Source of the DNA: Eurosta solidaginis
Taxonomy: Eukaryota > Arthropoda > Insecta > Diptera > Tephritidae
Assembly: GCF_040869045.1 (NCBI RefSeq)
Contig: NC_090323.1
Span: forward strand, 262,760,392 to 262,824,391
Direction of reading: 5' to 3'
Length of the DNA: 64,000 nucleotides
The notes below the pieces were generated by a model. It had not been told where the DNA came from and did not search any database. It saw only the letters and a program-made list of their open reading frames with translations. The position numbers were made by a program, and so were the translations under genes. This document shows, piece by piece, positions 1-10,790 of the stretch. The stretch's first letter is position 1; every line of letters begins with the position of its first letter.

Positions 1-331
1 CTCAAGCCACTTGCAAATAAAAATGTATATACACTTGTCAAGCCACTTGGATGGTCTGATGTTTATTTGGCTCAGTTTTCCTAATGGGTATTGAAGATGA
101 TCGCTTACACTTGGCGTAATTTGTCATGCACAAAGTAAGGCGGTGCTTTTTGCTAGACGTTAAATAGGGAGGGTACACTTTGAAAAAATAAAATAAATAC
201 ATCATGCATGAATGTATCAATTCTAAATAAGTGTATCACTTGGACTAATTTATTTATAAAGATATAAGGCATTTCTACATGAAGCACAACCTTAATCCTA
301 GTTTCGTCAAATTTCTCAATTAAAAATAAGC
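1..331. other. AT-rich sequence, nothing recognised
   Basis: No long open frame, repeat family or RNA gene was recognised. The last 13 bases before the SINE belong to its target-site duplication. Confidence 0.5.
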
Positions 332-344
332 ATCTAGAACATCG

Positions 345-712
345 GCGGCCGCCGTGGTGTGATGGTAGCGTGCTCCGCCTATCACACCGTATGCCCTGGG
401 TTCAACTCCCGGGCAAAACAACATCAAAATTTTAGAAATAAGATTTTTCAATTAGAAGAAAATTTTTCTAAGCGGGGTCGCCCCTCGGCAGTGTCTGGCA
501 AGCGCTCCGATTGTATTTCTGCCATGAAAAGCTCTCAGTGAAAACTCATCTGCCTTGCAGATGCCGTTCGGAGTCGGAATAAAACATGTAGGTCCCGTCC
601 GGCCAATTTGTAGGGAAAAATCAAGAGGAGCACGACGCAAATTGGAAGAGAAGCTCGGCCATAGATCTCTTCGGAGGTTATCGCGCCTTACATTTATTTT
701 TTTTTTTTATTT
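345..712 (+). mobile_element. tRNA-derived SINE with 13-bp TSD
   Basis: The head looks like a tRNA: GTGGTGTGATGGTAGCGTGC (A-box region) near 354 and GGTTCAACTCC (B-box) near 399, followed by a non-tRNA body and a T-rich 3' end near 690-712. The element is bounded by the perfect direct repeat ATCTAGAACATCG at 332-344 and 713-725. A TSD of this size is what LINE-driven retrotransposition leaves. A second, reverse-strand copy lies at 56180-56486 and shares the head, the CTGCCTTGCAGATGC segment and the body. The short open frames across it are not genes. The autonomous partner LINE cannot be identified from the tail. Confidence 0.88.
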
Positions 713-725
713 ATCTAGAACATCG

Positions 726-959
726 AAGGTGATATATAGTACATACATATGTATATCGACCTTATTTTAGGCAGAACTTCTACAGAAACGCTCTCTTTCA
801 GGATTTGTATCAAAACGCCACACTCCATTTAAAGATTGAATCGAATTTATTTTTTAATGGAGCATTTTTAAAGCGAGTTTTATAAAAGGCGACCTTTGTA
901 CGAGTTTTGGATAAGTCTCTATCGAAATTTCGATATAGAAGAAGTTAGTTAAAAGTTAA
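726..959. other. AT-rich sequence, nothing recognised
   Basis: Unassigned sequence between the SINE and the LINE remnant. No open frame or repeat recognised. Confidence 0.4.
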
Positions 960-1400
960 GTGAGCCCAGAGAGATCAAGTCTTCCCCCAAGTATCTCTGC
1001 CAACTCCAAATATTAGTGTCATTAAGAATACATTATTGGCCGCAGCATATTCACCCATCCGCCTAGCATTATCTGGCAAGCGAAGCTTTTGAGCTTCTAC
1101 ACGTTACAGTATTTTCATATCGGAGAACTTTTCTCTTCAACACTCCACAAGCCATCTCATTTTCCATCCACATGGTCAGTCTTGCCGTGGTATACATGAG
1201 GGCAGGTATGATAAGCTACTTATAGAGCGTAACTTTTGTTCGTCGAGTAAGGACTTTATTTTTCAACTGCCTTCTAGGTCCAAAAAATACTTGTTGGCAT
1301 AAATTATTCTCTGTTTGATTTCCATGCTAACAGTAAGAATCAATACCTGGCTTACGGCGATTATCATCGATATTGCTCCATAAAATCTTCGGCGAGTGCT
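960..1400 (-). pseudogene. decayed non-LTR retrotransposon RT tail (RTE-like)
   Basis: Reading the minus strand gives a broken protein with the block found C-terminal to the RT core of many insect LINEs. It runs through EIKQRIIYANKYF, then after a frame change RRQLKNKVLTRRTKVTLYK, and then an LIIPALMY-like stretch. Several frameshifts and stops interrupt it. The pattern (a long Leu/Lys stretch, TKVTLYK, then LIIP.LMY) is what I know from RTE-type elements, but CR1-like elements have similar blocks. No catalytic RT motif remains and no 3' tail or TSD was found. This is an old fragment and not a functional gene. Confidence 0.5.
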
Positions 1401-1551
1401 TTTTTGGTTACAAGCGAAAGAAGTTCTTCTCGAATTCATAATTTTTCTTGGATAAAAACACGCACTTCTTCTTCAAATAAATAAATAAAAAAACAAGAAA
1501 TATAATATTATAAGGCACAATAAACAAAATGTATAAAATAAACAAAGAAAA
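1401..1551. other. AT-rich spacer, nothing recognised
   Basis: A-rich spacer immediately before the first DINE-like element. Confidence 0.4.
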
Positions 1552-3348
1552 CAAGTAAGGAAGGCTAAGTTCGGGTGTAACCGAACATTACATACTCAGC
1601 TGAGAGCTTTGGAGACAAAATAAGGGAAAATCACCATGAAGGATAATGAACCAAGGGTAACCCTGGAATGTGTTTGTATGACATGGGTTTCAAATGGAAG
1701 GTATTAAAGAGTATTTTAAAAAGGAGTGGGCCATAGTTCTATAGGTGGACGCCATTTAGGGATATCGCCATAAAGGTGGATCAGGGTTGACTCTAGAATT
1801 TGTTTGTACGATATGGTTATCAAATGAAAGGTGTTAATGAGTGTTTTAAAAGGGAGTGGGCCTTAGTTCTATAGGTGGACGACTTTTCGAGATACCGCCA
1901 TAAGGGTGGACCAGGGGTGACTCTAGAATTTGCTTGTACGATATGGGTATCAAATTAAAGGTATTAATGAGGGTTTTAAAAGGAAGTGGCCCTTATTTGT
2001 ATATGTGAAGACCTTTTCGGGATATCAACCAAAATGTGGACCATGGTGACCCAGAACATCATCTGTCGTGTACCGCTAATTTATTTATATATGTCATACC
2101 ACGAACAGCATTCCTGCCAAGATTCCAAGGGCGTTTGATTTCGCCCTGCAGTCATTATCTTCTACTTAATATGGTAGGTGTCACACCCATTTTACAAAGT
2201 TTTTTTCTAAAGTTATATTTTGCGTCAATAAACCAATCCACTTACCATGTTTTATCTCTTTTTTCATATTTGGTATAGAATTATGGCATTTTTTTAATTT
2301 TTCGTAATTTTCGATATCGAAATAGTGGGCGTGGTCATAGTCGGATTTCGGCCATTTTTTATACCAAGGTAAAGTGAGTTCAGATAAGTACGTGAACTAA
2401 GTTTAGTAAAGATATGTCGATTTTTGCTCAAGTTATCGTGTTAACGGCCGAGCGGAAGGACAGACGGACGACTGTGTATAAAAACTGGGCGTCGCTTCAA
2501 CTGATTGCGCCCATTTTCACAGAAAACAGTTAGCGTCATAAAATCTATGCCCCTACCAAATTTCAAAAGGATTGGTAAATTTTTGTTCGATTTATGGGAT
2601 TAAAATTATTCTAGACGAATTAAATGAAAAAGGGCGGAGTCACGCCCATTTTGAAAATTTCGTTCAGTTTTGTATTTTGATGCACCATATCATTACTGGG
2701 GTTGAATGCTGGCGTAATTTACTTATATACTGAAAAGATATACAATTTTTTGTTAAAATTTGACTTTTAAAAAATTTTTTTTTAAAAGTGGGCGTGTTCG
2801 TGATCCGATTTTGCTAATTTTCATTTAACACACATATAATAATAGGAGTAACGTTCCTGCCAAATTTCATCATAATATCTTCAACGACTGCCAAATTACA
2901 GCTTGCAATACTTTGAAATTACCTTATTTTAAAAGTGGGCGGTGCCACGCCTATTGTCAAAAATTTTACTAATTTTCTATTCTGTGTCATAAGGTTAACC
3001 CACCTACAAAGTTTCATCGCTTTACCCATCTTTGGTAATGAATTATCGTACTTTTTCGATATTTTCGATATCGAAAAAGTGGGCGCGGTTATGGTCCGAT
3101 TTCGTTCATTTTAAATAGCGATCTGAGATGGGCGCCCAGAAACCTACACACCAAATTTTATCAAGATACCTCAAAATTTACTCAAGTTATCGTGTTTGCG
3201 GACGGACGGACGGATGAATTTTTTTTTTCGCCCAGATCATTTTGATATATAGAAGTCTATATCTATCTCGATTAGTTTATGCCGTTACGGATTACCGTAA
3301 TGCGCACAAAGTTAATATACTATGTGAGCTCTGCTCAGCTGAGTATAA
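1552..3348 (-). mobile_element. DINE-1/mini-me-like element, family A, complete
   Basis: One end (1552) is ACAAGTAAGGAAGGC followed by the hairpin TTCGGGTGTAACCGAA and TACATACTCAGCTGAG. The other end (3348) is CTCAGCTGAGTATAA. TACTCAGCTGAG therefore forms subterminal inverted repeats. Inside are about three diverged copies of a 120-130-bp unit (1670-2050) and a GACGGACGGACGG tract near 3205 (the GTCY motif of mini-me). This layout of subterminal repeats, central tandem repeats, a hairpin near one end and no coding capacity fits INE-1/DINE-1, which are non-autonomous Helentron (rolling-circle) elements. I take the hairpin end as the 3' end, so strands here and below are in that sense. The superfamily is inference; the structure is seen. 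Confidence 0.75.
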
Positions 3349-3437
3349 CAAGACACATCGCAGGCAAAATGAACAAAAATAAATTTAGCAAGCGAACAAA
3401 AAACCGAAAGAAACAAATCTATAAAATCAATACTAAA

Positions 3438-4294
3438 CAAGTAAGCAAGTCTAAGTTCGGGTGAAACCGAACATTTATACCCAGCTGTACACTTGAAATG
3501 CTGTTGTTTTGTGTGCATAACACTGTTACATGCCTGCGCAATAATACATATACAAATGGTTCTATTCTGAACGAATTTTTCTTCGAGTTATGGCTCCCGA
3601 AACATACAAAATTGCTTAGGCTTAAAAGGGGCGTTGCCACGCCCAACTTTTAAAATTTGAAGTTTTTCCTATTTACTGTTGTAAATACACTTGGAAAATG
3701 AAATGCCATTGATATAAAGCTCTTTTTTGCAAAGATATAGCTTATTTTATTCATCCACGACCCTTTTAAAATCTTTTATATCAAAGTGGGCGTGGTCCTT
3801 AACCGATTTCGTTAATTTTTCTTCAAAGCATTCCTTATAGTAAGGGAACCTCTCTGCCGAATTTTTTTACAATAGGTTTAACGATCTTTGATTTATGATT
3901 AATAATATTTGTAAAATTGATTTTATCACAAGTGGGCGGTTCCAAGCCCATTTTAATCAATTTTTTTCAAATTTTTATCAAGAGTCTCAATATCAGTCCA
4001 CACGTCAAATTTCAACATTCTAGGTGTATTATTTACTAAATAATCAGGTTTTTTGTGTTTTCCAAAATGATATATATGTATGTATGTATATAAAAAGTGG
4101 TATTTACTTAAGTTATCGTGTTAACGGACAAACGGATGGACGGACGGACATGGCTCAATCAAATTTTTTTTCGACACTGATGATTTTGATATATGGAAGT
4201 CTATATCTATTTCGATTCCTTTATACCTGTACAACCAACCGTTATCCAATCAAAATTAATATACTGCTCTGTGTGCAAAGCACGCTGAGTATAA
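3438..4294 (-). mobile_element. DINE-like element, variant short copy
   Basis: It starts with CAAGTAAGCAAGTCTAAG and a variant hairpin TTCGGGTGAAACCGAA, and ends at GCTGAGTATAATA. The interior lacks the 130-bp tandem array and differs from family A over most of its length. It keeps blocks such as AAGTGGGCGTGGTC, the GGACGGACGGACATGGCTC tract near 4140 and the 5'-side block CTATATCTATTTCGATTCC. It looks like a separate subfamily that uses the same termini. Confidence 0.65.
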
Positions 4295-4776
4295 TAAATG
4301 CAAACAAACCAAATAAAAAAATTTAACAAACAAAATCAAGAAAAAAAAAACAGGCGACAAATTAAGGAATATCGTTCACACTTCAATAATCCTTTGGGGT
4401 TTTTTACGTTACAACAACAACTAAAAAATAGTGTATCTAATGAATCGAGGCCTAAACTCGTAAAAAAACGTCAATAAAACTAGAACTAGAACTAAAAACT
4501 ACCTCATTTTCCAAACACGGAGCTAGTAGGTTCAAACATATATTTTTCAGTGTAGTTATGCTCGCACGTTAGCAAATATTCATTTACGCGCCCTTTTAAC
4601 CTCAAATTGCCCATTCATTGCTGGCCATTTAGCTCAAAATATATACCAACTATGAGCAGCAAAGTGTATGTATGCACATACATATATGTACATATTAAGA
4701 GCGCCGCACAGTGTCGCGAAGGGGCCAAAAGTCAAAAAAGTTCATCGATAGATATTTTTATAAAGCTTTGACAAAC
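4295..4776. other. unassigned spacer
   Basis: No gene recognised. It contains A-rich stretches and ordinary AT-rich sequence with no repeat boundary I can place. Confidence 0.4.
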
Positions 4777-5424
4777 GCCCACTTTTTCGATATCCAAAAT
4801 TACGAGAAATGAAAAAAATGCCATAATTATATACCAAATATTAAAAAGGAGATGAAACATGGTAATTGGATTGGTTTATCGACGCAAAATATAACTTTAG
4901 AAAAAACTTTGTAAAATGAGTGTGGCACCTACCATACTAAGTAGAAGACAATAACTGCAGGGCGAAATCAAACGCCCTTGGAATCTTGGCAGGAATACTG
5001 TTCCTGGTATTACATATATAAACAAATTAGCGGTACCCGACAGATGATATTCTGGGTCAACCTGGGCCACATTTTGGTCGATATCTCGAAAACGCCTTCA
5101 TATATACAACTAAGGGCCACTCTCTTTTAAAACCCTCATTAATGCCTCTAATTTGATACCATATCGTTCAAACACATTCTAGAGTCACCCCTGGTCCACC
5201 TTTATGGCGATATCTCGAAAAGGCGTCCACCTATAGAACTAAGGCCCACTCCCTTTTAAAATATTCTTTAATACCTTCCATTAGAAACCCATGTCATACA
5301 AACACATTCCAGGGTTACCCTAGGTTAATTTTGCTAAATGGTGATTTTCGCTTATTTTGTCTCCAAAGCTTTCAGCTGATTATGTAATGTTCGGTTACAC
5401 CCGAACTTAGCCTTCCTTACTTGT
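4777..5424 (+). mobile_element. DINE-like element, family A, 5'-truncated
   Basis: It begins abruptly inside the element (CCCACTTTTTCGATATC), keeps about two tandem units, and ends with the hairpin TTCGGTTACACCCGAA and CCTTCCTTACTTGT at 5424. The subterminal repeat is decayed (CAGCTGATTATG). Confidence 0.7.
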
Positions 5425-6979
5425 TATTTTTGTGGGCATGTTTAAGGCTCGATCTCTACGAAATTTTACTTGTTGACTTTTCAGGTTAGCACAAATGTAT
5501 GTACCAAGTTTCATTATAATCGCTGCAGTTTTAGTTTTACCGCCCACTAGTGTAGGGGGCGTGGCAGTCGTCCAATTTAATTACATTTAAAATTTTTTTT
5601 ATCTACAGTAAGTGAAGGCGACATGATGAACTACAGCGAAATTGCAGCACGACAAGTAGTTTTGGACGCGCTTATATGGGATCGCGACACTGTGCGCCGG
5701 TGCATAATCCATTCATTTACATTCCACGATTACCCTTTCGACCGCTCTCTACAAACCTGGAACACCACTAATCACATTCTCGTGCGTGGCATATTCCCCA
5801 GCGTCCGGTGCAATTCAATCTAACGAGGTGTTTAGCATGAAATGATATGATAATCATAATTCCGGTCGCGCATTGCAAATTGCTTTTGTTTTTTGTTGTT
5901 GTTGATTTTGCAAAAATAGTGACTACGACTAACAACTACAAACTATATTTGTTACAGCCTTCTTTTACTTCTTTGTTGTACGCCGATGAGATATATGCTT
6001 TTACAGGGGGGAAGCAAATGGACGCAGTCCAAAGTAGTGGACGCATGAGCAATGTAGCAACGGCAGGCGTACAGTATTAAGTTGAATGGCGATGCAATTA
6101 CAACGCTTCGTAAATACTGGCTGGTTTGGCTAATCGTCTCGCCGACAATGTTGGACCTCCAATGTTGAATTGTGGCACGATCATGTCGTTGATAGTGTTT
6201 GTTGTTAGTACTTAAAGTTGCAATGTTGCAGCGCAAAATGTTCTTTATGGCAATCTGAATTGTTGTTGATATAAATTACAGTTTTAAGTGTATGAGCGCG
6301 TGCACACACATACAAACACACGCATTCATTTGTAATGTGTGGGTGCGCCAGCGATTTGTAATTGTAGATTGTACTTTGATATGTTGTGAACGAAAAAAAA
6401 AAAATGAACAAAATCGGCCTTTGGCTAGCAATTTTTATTTTGAGTTTTAAAAGACGAAGAAGAACGCAACAACGAAGGCGATAAATAAGAAATAAGGAAT
6501 GAGGAATAAGGTGTAGGAAGGTGCAAAGTTTTCACTGCACTTTATCAATGACCACATTTTTCATTGCGTGCCACAATCGAGGTTTTTTGTTGTGTGGCAG
6601 ATTTTGTTGGACTTTGAAACTAAGGAAATGCGCCAACTTCGAGGCAACGATTTAGTGGGTTTTATTATTAAAAGTGGCATATTTGCTTGTTTTTTGCACT
6701 GTTGTTGGTTTTGCACGTCGCACATGCCACTGTCACCGATGGTTCCATCGAAGTGAGTGAGTGGCTTTGGCTCGTTACCGCGCTCATTCTTTATGGGTGT
6801 TGAAATTAGAGTAACCCGCGATAAGAATTTAATTGTTCATTGTTGACGTAGCATAAATGCATTTTATGTAATTAGTATTCAAATCAGTTGCCTGAAGTAT
6901 TCAGCATATTTCTCTACGAACTCATATTGAAGAAAAAAGTATTAAGATTTATGCGAGCATAGGCGTGCGTTGGATGGGG
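5425..6979. other. unassigned, possibly single-copy host DNA
   Basis: About 1.5 kb in which I recognise no repeat except a short decayed DINE-like piece around 5470-5580 (GGGGGCGTGGCAG). Open frames of 66-94 codons occur on both strands, but none has a recognisable domain, and composition and length do not argue for coding. It could be intronic or intergenic host sequence. A CA/TG-rich stretch lies near 6300-6325. Confidence 0.35.
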
Positions 6980-7179
6980 TTAATTGGGTTGAGGCATGAA
7001 TGGTATTCCTCTGCTTTTAAATGGTCGTTCCAAAACTTCGCTATCGAAACCAAGTAGAGGTTCTTCAAACCGCCACCGAATATAAAGACAGAACTTACGT
7101 GCTAAGCACGAAAACACACACAGAACTTGAACTGTTAGAAGGACAGCATATTCTAAAGAAAGACCAGGAAATGGCATAC

Positions 7180-8567
7180 GACGGAAGGTGCAGCTGAGAG
7201 CCGTAGTAACGGAGTATCTGTTGGGCATCTGCTGGAAACTTGAATGTTAGCAAATGGCAACAGCTGTAGTAAGGAGACGGAGCGCGTGTCAGCAGCGGAT
7301 ACCAATGAACGATAGGGTAATCCTTTGCCTAGCTACAGTTGTGGATCCTCGAGGGGTAGTCTACGATAGTTATGCAATTCGAAAATAAGTTGGACAAGAA
7401 GGTGCAACTCCACGTCTCCAACCTCGCAGGGAATCCTAGATATCAAAAAAAGGGGGTCATCGAAGTAAACTAGAATATTGCGACTTCATGCTGAAAAAGG
7501 AGAAAATTCCCTTCGGTGGATGCTAACGCCACTATTGTGAATTGTGCTTGCGGAAAAAGCTACGTCTGTGATCAATACACAATAGTCAGCTGGTACTTAT
7601 TGAACACGACCTGTGGAACAAAACCGGTAACCTGATTATGGTGGGAGAGTTTTAACTCAAAAGCCGTCGAATGGCGAATGCAACAAACTAACACCCGTGG
7701 GAGGTTACTCCTTGAGATAGCAGCCTGGCTCGGTCTGATCGTGCTCAAAACTAGCACAGCCTCAACATACTGACGGACGGGCTAGGGTTACTCAATCGCC
7801 GATATTACATTTGTTTCAGAAAACCTGCCGCCGGCCGCTTCTGGGTGGAGAGTCATAGAGGACCTTACTTGCAGCGATCACAACTAACTCCCTTTCCATA
7901 TTAATGAACACAGTCAGAGGCAGATGCCGAACGATTCGCGTGAAATATAGATAAAGGATGCATCGAAAGTCGACTCTGCCATGTTCTCCGCTTCGGTGCT
8001 GGTAGACTCACAACGCATAACCAACAATACAATTGTGGCGGAGGAGGCGTTTGAGTATACAATGCGCTGTCTTCGTCACGCTTGCAATGTCTCACTGCTA
8101 TGGAGAGGAACATGGAGGGGTGAAAATAGCAGGAATATTGATGGAACAGCGGTATAATGGATTTGCGAAAAATATGCCACAGGATGCCAAGGCTAGCCAA
8201 CCACTCGCGTACCAGACCCTTGACTCTGGAAATGTCTGGAATGTATGAAGGATCGAAAGAAGCGCTCAGCGTTGGCTTTAAGCGAAGCAAACTTCCGTGC
8301 AGGAGAGCTCTTTGCTAGGAAATGGAACGAGATCCCTGGGGATAGGGATATCAATGAGCAACTAAGAAGCTTCGGATGGAAACGTTTCGAAAGAAAACCG
8401 CAAGGTAATCCCTCACATCTCGCCGGATGCATGGTTTGTGGAGAGGGCACTGCACAAAATATGTCATAGCAGAAGTAATAGGCGCAAGCAAGAAAGCCGA
8501 AACACCTAGTCCACAGAGCGGACCTATAGTCTCGCTGGGCGTCAAAACCTCCTTTAATTCAGCCAGG
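7180..8567 (+). pseudogene. decayed R1-clade LINE (endonuclease plus start of RT)
   Basis: Around 7640-7890 the plus strand reads, across frames, an endonuclease end with TNTRGRLLLEIAAWLGL, ADITFVSENLPP and SGWRVIEDLTCSDHN. Around 8440-8565 it reads an RT start resembling AEVIGASKKAET and SFNSAR. That last block matches the intact R1-clade RT at 24139-25690 (AEVIDAVKKAET, AFNSAR), so the two belong to the same or sister families. Between them are frameshifts, stops and missing sequence; the RT catalytic core and the C-terminal zinc motif are absent. Limits are approximate. Confidence 0.6.
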
Positions 8568-8589
8568 TTAAAAATTATAGATTTTATAT

Positions 8590-8835
8590 CTTGATGATCG
8601 ATTTGTTATGGAAAAGTTCTCGATTATCTAACGAAAAGTCACCGATGCATTGTTAAAAAGTAATTGATATGTTTTAAAAATAGCTACCGATTTGTTATCG
8701 GTGTGTTATAGATTTTCTGTTGTCGTGTTATCGATTTTCTATGAGCGTGATATCGAGTTCTTATCGAAAATTTATCGGATTGTTAACACGTGTTTGTTAT
8801 CGACAACTTATCGGTTTATTATTAAAAAATATATA
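8590..8835. repeat. degenerate TTATCGAT-rich array
   Basis: The motif TTATCGA or a one-base variant recurs roughly every 18-25 bases (for example TGTTATCGATTTTCTAT, TTATCGAAAATTTATCGG, GTTATCGACAACTTATCGG). It continues weakly to about 8950. It looks like an old short-period repeat; no element boundary is visible. Confidence 0.5.
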
Positions 8836-9682
8836 TATATAAAATCGATGACATATTTTTAACCCGTCGGTGACAAGCCAATAAGGGAACCATAAGTCGC
8901 CGATAATTTCGCTTTTGATAACAAGCATTTAGTAAAACAAAAACTCGCCGGTGTCGGTTGTTACTGATAGGAAGCCGTGAATGCACTTCTCAAATAAGCC
9001 CGAAATTATTGGTTTCTGTTATCAATTTGTAATCAGGGTTAAGGATACCTATGTTATGGCTTAACTTGAAATCCTGGTCGTGCTCTAAGTAATTTAAAAG
9101 GATTCTTTCATTTAACAATAAATATTTGCATGATAAAATTTTAAAGCAGTTTCCAGTACCGAAACTAATAAAAGTTCGTTGACGTTCACTTCCGCTGAGA
9201 ACAAATATCAATTTATCTGTCTATGAAGTCCTTTGAACAAAAGTCATTTCTGTTGGCTATACTGAAATTATTAACCCAGTAAGTTGGCATTATGTTTTCT
9301 ACTTCATTTTTGTCAAATACTCAACAATATTATACATATTTATGTATGACATTTGTGTATGTATGTGCAGTCTATGAAAAGATTTAAATGTGTGAAAAAC
9401 GCCATATTTTTTGGCATTGCCAACAACAGACTCGGCGACAACAATGGCGAAATTCAAACATGACAAAACAGGAAATGAAGCTACAACGGATATGCTGAAT
9501 AAACAAAAAAAAAGACAAAAACGAAAAAAAAACAACTTAATATTTTTTGAATTTGTTGTGAACTCGCATGGTGATTGTGGTTAGCAAAATTGCATTTGAT
9601 GCAGGCGGTGAGTGTAGAGTACGTGGTGGGTGGGATGGCTCGATATTTAATGGAGGCGAAAATCCTGCTTAACTAAACTTAA
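8836..9682. other. unassigned AT-rich sequence
   Basis: No gene or repeat recognised apart from an (AT)n run near 8830 and poly-A stretches near 9510-9530. Frames of 73-78 codons on the minus strand are low-complexity and unsupported. Confidence 0.35.
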
Positions 9683-9858
9683 AACAAGTAAGGACGGGAC
9701 TTCCTTCGGCTGTGCCGAAGACTTCATACCTTTCATGAATGGGGCTGAACAATAATCTTATCCCATTCGTAGAGTCCAAATAATGCGCTGTATAAGATAA
9801 GAAATATATAGTGAACAGATGTACATACCTAAACGATTTTTAAGATAAATATAAAATA
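9683..9858 (-). mobile_element. DINE-like family B, 3'-end fragment
   Basis: It starts with ACAAGTAAGGACGGGACTTC, then the hairpin CTTCGGCTGTGCCGAAG, then TTCATACCTTTCATGAA. The outermost bases match family A (ACAAGTAAGGA.GG) while the hairpin and the rest differ. The ATACCTTTCATGAA subterminal piece recurs inverted at the 5' end of the family B copy at 42735. Confidence 0.6.
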
Positions 9859-10140
9859 ACAAGTAAGGAAGGTTAAGTTCGGGTGTAACCGAACATTACA
9901 TACTCAGTTGAGAGCTATGGTGACAACATAAGGAAAATAACCATGTAGGAAAATGAACCGAGGGAAACCCTGGAATGTGTTTGTATGACATGTGTATCAA
10001 ATGAAAGGCACTAAAGAGTATTTTATGAGGGAGTGGGCCATAGTTCTATAGGTGGACGCCATTTAGGGATATAGCCATAAAGGTGGATCAGGGTTGACTC
10101 TAGAATTTGTTTGTACAATATGGGTATCAAACGAAAGGTG

Positions 10141-10790
10141 TTAATTAGTATTTTAAAAGGGAGTGGACCTTAGTTCTACAGGCAGACGCCTTTTCGAGGT
10201 ATCGCAATAAAGGTGGACCAGGGGTGACTCTAGACTTTGTTTGTACGATATGGGTATCAAACTAAAGGTGTTAATTAGTATTTTAAAAGGGAGTGGACCT
10301 TAGTTCTACAGGCAGACGCCTTTTCGAGGTATCGCAATAAAGGTGGACCAGGGGTGACTCTAGACTTTGTTTGTACGATATGGGTATCAAACTAAAGGTG
10401 TTAATTAGTATTTTAAAAGGGAGTGGACCTTAGTTCTACAGGCAGACGCCTTTTCGAGGTATCGCAATAAAGGTGGACCAGGGGTGACTCTAGACTTTGT
10501 TTGTACGATATGGGTATCAAACTAAAGGTGTTAATTAGTATTTTAAAAGGGAGTGGACCTTAGTTCTACAGGCAGACGCCTTTTCGAGGTATCGCAATAA
10601 AGGTGGACCAGGGGTGACTCTAGACTTTGTTTGTACGATATGGGTATCAAACTAAAGGTGTTAATTAGTATTTTAAAAGGGAGTGGACCTTAGTTCTACA
10701 GGCAGACGCCTTTTCGAGGTATCGCAATAAAGGTGGACCAGGGGTGACTCTAGACTTTGTTTGTACAATATGCGTATCAAAAGGAAGGTG
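10141..10790. repeat. 130-bp tandem repeat, five units
   Basis: TTAATTAGTATTTTAAAAGG recurs at 10141, 10271, 10401, 10531 and 10661, an exact 130-bp period. Units 1-4 appear identical by eye; the fifth diverges near its end. Flanking units are clearly diverged. The identity points to recent expansion or gene conversion inside this element. Confidence 0.9.

Noticed and set aside
345..420. Functional tRNA gene
   Set aside because: The tRNA-like head does not fold as a complete cloverleaf with a proper 3' acceptor, and it continues into a SINE body with a 13-bp TSD.
1552..3348. Repeated 60-120-codon frames in DINE-like copies (for example 12689-12985, 17955-18314, 35127-35504, 49203-49547)
   Set aside because: Similar frames recur only because the repeat recurs; none is conserved at its ends, and frames from both strands are equally long.
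5623..6236. Host exons in overlapping 66-94-codon frames
   Set aside because: No domain, no convincing splice sites or start context, and frames on both strands overlap.
10141..10790. CRISPR-like array
   Set aside because: Units are contiguous 130-bp tandem repeats without unique spacers, in eukaryotic DNA.
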